DNA from: Cyclobacterium roseum
GTDB taxonomy: Bacteria > Bacteroidota > Bacteroidia > Cytophagales > Cyclobacteriaceae
Reading direction: 5' to 3'
DNA: 64,000 nucleotides
Assembly (NCBI RefSeq): GCF_010119225.1
Contig: NZ_WNKF01000004.1
Coordinates: 355,189-419,188 of the forward strand
Shown here one piece after another: positions 62,523 to 64,000 of the stretch. How positions within the stretch are numbered: position 1 is the first letter of the stretch; every line of letters begins with the position of its first letter. A model generated the notes under the pieces. The model was not told the DNA's origin and searched no databases. It saw nothing but the letters and a program-made list of their open reading frames with translations. The position numbers and the translations under genes were made by a program.

Positions 62523-62553
62523 ATGAAGAACAAGTCCAAAACCTATTAAAAAT

Positions 62554-63906
62554 ATGAATGAAAAAATAGACCTATTGGGGGCGGGATTAATTGGTTCCCT
62601 CTTGGCAATCTACCTTAAAAAACGAGGGTTAGATGTGTCCATATATGAGAAAAGAAAAGACTGGCGGCAGGTTAATGCTTCCGGAGAGGGACGTTCCATT
62701 AATATGGCTCTAAGTTACCGGGGGTGGAAAGCCCTGGAAAAAGCCGGCATAAAAGAGAAAGTACTTCCCCACATACAGCCCATGCATGGGAGAAGAATTC
62801 ATGACGAGCACGGCAATACGTTCTTCCAGCCCTATGGCAAAGAAAACCAAGCCATCTATTCGATCAGCAGAAATTCGTTTAACAAAATTTTGCTGGATGA
62901 AGCGGAGGCCCTTGGTGCCAAGCTCCATTTTGAACACAAAGTAGAGCGGGTAAATGTAGGCACCAGGGAAGTGACCTTTAGTTTGGCGGATGGAGCTCCC
63001 AAAAGCATACAGACGGAAGTACTGATCGGCTCCGACGGTGCCTATTCATCGCTCAGAAATGCCTTTCAAAGTCAACTTCGATTCAACTTCAGCCAACAAT
63101 ACATTTCCCACGGGTACAAAGAGCTAAGCATCCCGCCTACACCGGAAGGGGAATTTGCCATGGATCCCAACGCCCTGCATATCTGGCCGAGAGGCAAATT
63201 CATGCTGATCGCGCTGCCCAATCAGGATAAATCGTTTACCTGCACCTTGTTTTTGCCCTTCGAAGGCTATAAAGTCAGCTTCGAAAACATTCACGATGAT
63301 CAGGATATCCTTCAGGTTTTTAAAACGCATTTTAATGATGCCCAGGCGTTGATGCCCAACCTGGTACGGGATTTTAATAGCAATCCTACTTCCGCATTGA
63401 TTAACACGGAATGTTATCCCTGGACGGAAAACAACACCTTGCTAATCGGCGATGCGGCCCACGCCATGGTGCCTTTTTACGGACAGGGGATGAACTGTGG
63501 GTTTGAAGATTGCTTTATTCTGGATGGGTTGTTGGAAAAGTACGGGACCTTCTCCTGGGATTTGGTGTTTGAAAAGTTTCAGAAAGGACGTAAGCCCGAC
63601 ACGGATGCCATTTGCCAGTTGGCGATGGATAATTTTGTCGAAATGAGTGATAATGTAGCCGATCCAAAATTTCTTATCCGCAAGAAAATTGAAGCCCGGC
63701 TTTACGAACTATACCCGAAGGAGTGGGTGCCATTGTACAGCATGGTTACCTTCTCTGACATGAAGTATTCCGAAGCCTATGCCATCGGCAAAATCCAGGA
63801 AAAGGTAATGGATCAGGTCATGAGTGATCCTCTAATCACCCAAAACTGGGACCGGCTGGATTATGAAGACATCCTTCAAAAGGTAGAAGTGGCAGGAGCG
63901 GTCTGA
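62554..63906 (+). CDS. kmo: kynurenine 3-monooxygenase
   Basis: 450-residue FAD/NADPH hydroxylase making 3-hydroxykynurenine. FAD motif LLGAGLIGSLLAIYLKKRG at residues 7-25, the RSINMALSYRGWKAL kynurenine-family block near 50, GSDGAYSSLRNAF (DG motif) near 160, and GDAAHAMVPFYGQGMNCGFED (second FAD contact) near 303. No C-terminal membrane anchor, as in other bacterial forms. With nbaC and kynU it gives the last three steps to quinolinate precursors; TDO and kynurenine formamidase are outside the window. Confidence 0.95.
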   Translation: MNEKIDLLGAGLIGSLLAIYLKKRGLDVSIYEKRKDWRQVNASGEGRSINMALSYRGWKALEKAGIKEKVLPHIQPMHGRRIHDEHGNTFFQPYGKENQAIYSISRNSFNKILLDEAEALGAKLHFEHKVERVNVGTREVTFSLADGAPKSIQTEVLIGSDGAYSSLRNAFQSQLRFNFSQQYISHGYKELSIPPTPEGEFAMDPNALHIWPRGKFMLIALPNQDKSFTCTLFLPFEGYKVSFENIHDDQDILQVFKTHFNDAQALMPNLVRDFNSNPTSALINTECYPWTENNTLLIGDAAHAMVPFYGQGMNCGFEDCFILDGLLEKYGTFSWDLVFEKFQKGRKPDTDAICQLAMDNFVEMSDNVADPKFLIRKKIEARLYELYPKEWVPLYSMVTFSDMKYSEAYAIGKIQEKVMDQVMSDPLITQNWDRLDYEDILQKVEVAGAV

Positions 63907-63943
63907 CTGTAGTTTTACGTTAAAATAGGGGGAACCATATAAG

Positions 63944-63985
63944 AAATATAAGGGCATGTGAGGGATAACGATCGCCCTTATATTT
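63944..63985 (+). terminator. terminator after the kynurenine operon
   Basis: AAATATAAGGGC (63944-63955) and GCCCTTATATTT (63974-63985) form a perfect 12-bp stem, with the T-rich part in the 3' arm. Confidence 0.75.
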
Positions 63986-64000
63986 ACTTAAATACCTTAT

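Overview
The window reads as chromosomal DNA of a Bacteroidota bacterium, most likely an aerobic environmental member of the Cytophagales (Cyclobacteriaceae-like; this rank is inference). The supporting signs are TonB-dependent receptors with N-terminal carboxypeptidase-regulatory-like domains, a GldD gliding lipoprotein, a type IX secretion (T9SS) tail remnant, many SPII lipoproteins, ECF sigma and ZAS anti-sigma genes, starts without clear Shine-Dalgarno sites, and several promoters of the Bacteroidota form TTG-N18-20-TAnnTTTG. No tRNA, rRNA or CRISPR array was seen.

Layout. 1-1505: GMC dehydrogenase (cut by the window edge) with its small Tat-exported subunit. 1653-8968: a TonB receptor, nitroreductase, gldD, a membrane fatty-acid desaturase, then a TPP riboswitch controlling a second TonB receptor (probable thiamine uptake). 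9022-19394: FAD oxidoreductase, large zinc metalloprotease, redox and stress genes (DUF2892, hydrolase-OsmC fusion, AhpD-like), two decayed genes, DinB, rhodanese, HAD dehalogenase, DUF547. 19647-23200: siderophore-type TonB receptor plus PepSY membrane protein behind a promoter overlapped by a palindrome. 23286-27981: a leftward run AraC, outer-membrane protein, DinB, DUF4833, membrane-anchored ATP-grasp enzyme, BamA/TamA-like barrel. 27990-31470: a type III polyketide synthase tail, YceI, outer-membrane protein, a 53-residue membrane protein, flavodoxin-like reductase, anti-sigma and ECF sigma. 31741-34500: SDR, alpha/beta hydrolase, GH5 cellulase.

34500-40720 is a repeat-rich accessory island. 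It carries a nucleotidyltransferase with a frameshifted HEPN partner, an internally deleted T9SS cargo gene, two related lipoproteins that were duplicated with about 550 bp of upstream DNA, a RelE/ParE-type toxin-antitoxin pair, a Uma2 nuclease, three copies of a long noncoding repeat, and several families of palindromes. No transposase gene is visible.

40723-64000 is mostly housekeeping: dxs, scpA, a flippase-like membrane protein, a Kazal lipoprotein, GH140-like hydrolase, ndk, nrnA, three tandem FKBP lipoproteins, guaB, SGNH hydrolase, rsmB-type methyltransferase, prmC, a thiamine-pyrophosphokinase-like protein. At 56297-60522 lies a compact envelope cluster (secreted basic protein, outer-membrane protein, response regulator, histidine kinase, DUF4382 lipoprotein). 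Matching 11-bp-period direct repeats stand before its first gene and before the DUF4382 gene, which suggests a small self-contained regulon. The window ends with a kynurenine operon (3-hydroxyanthranilate dioxygenase, kynureninase, kynurenine 3-monooxygenase) that can feed quinolinate/NAD synthesis or tryptophan breakdown.
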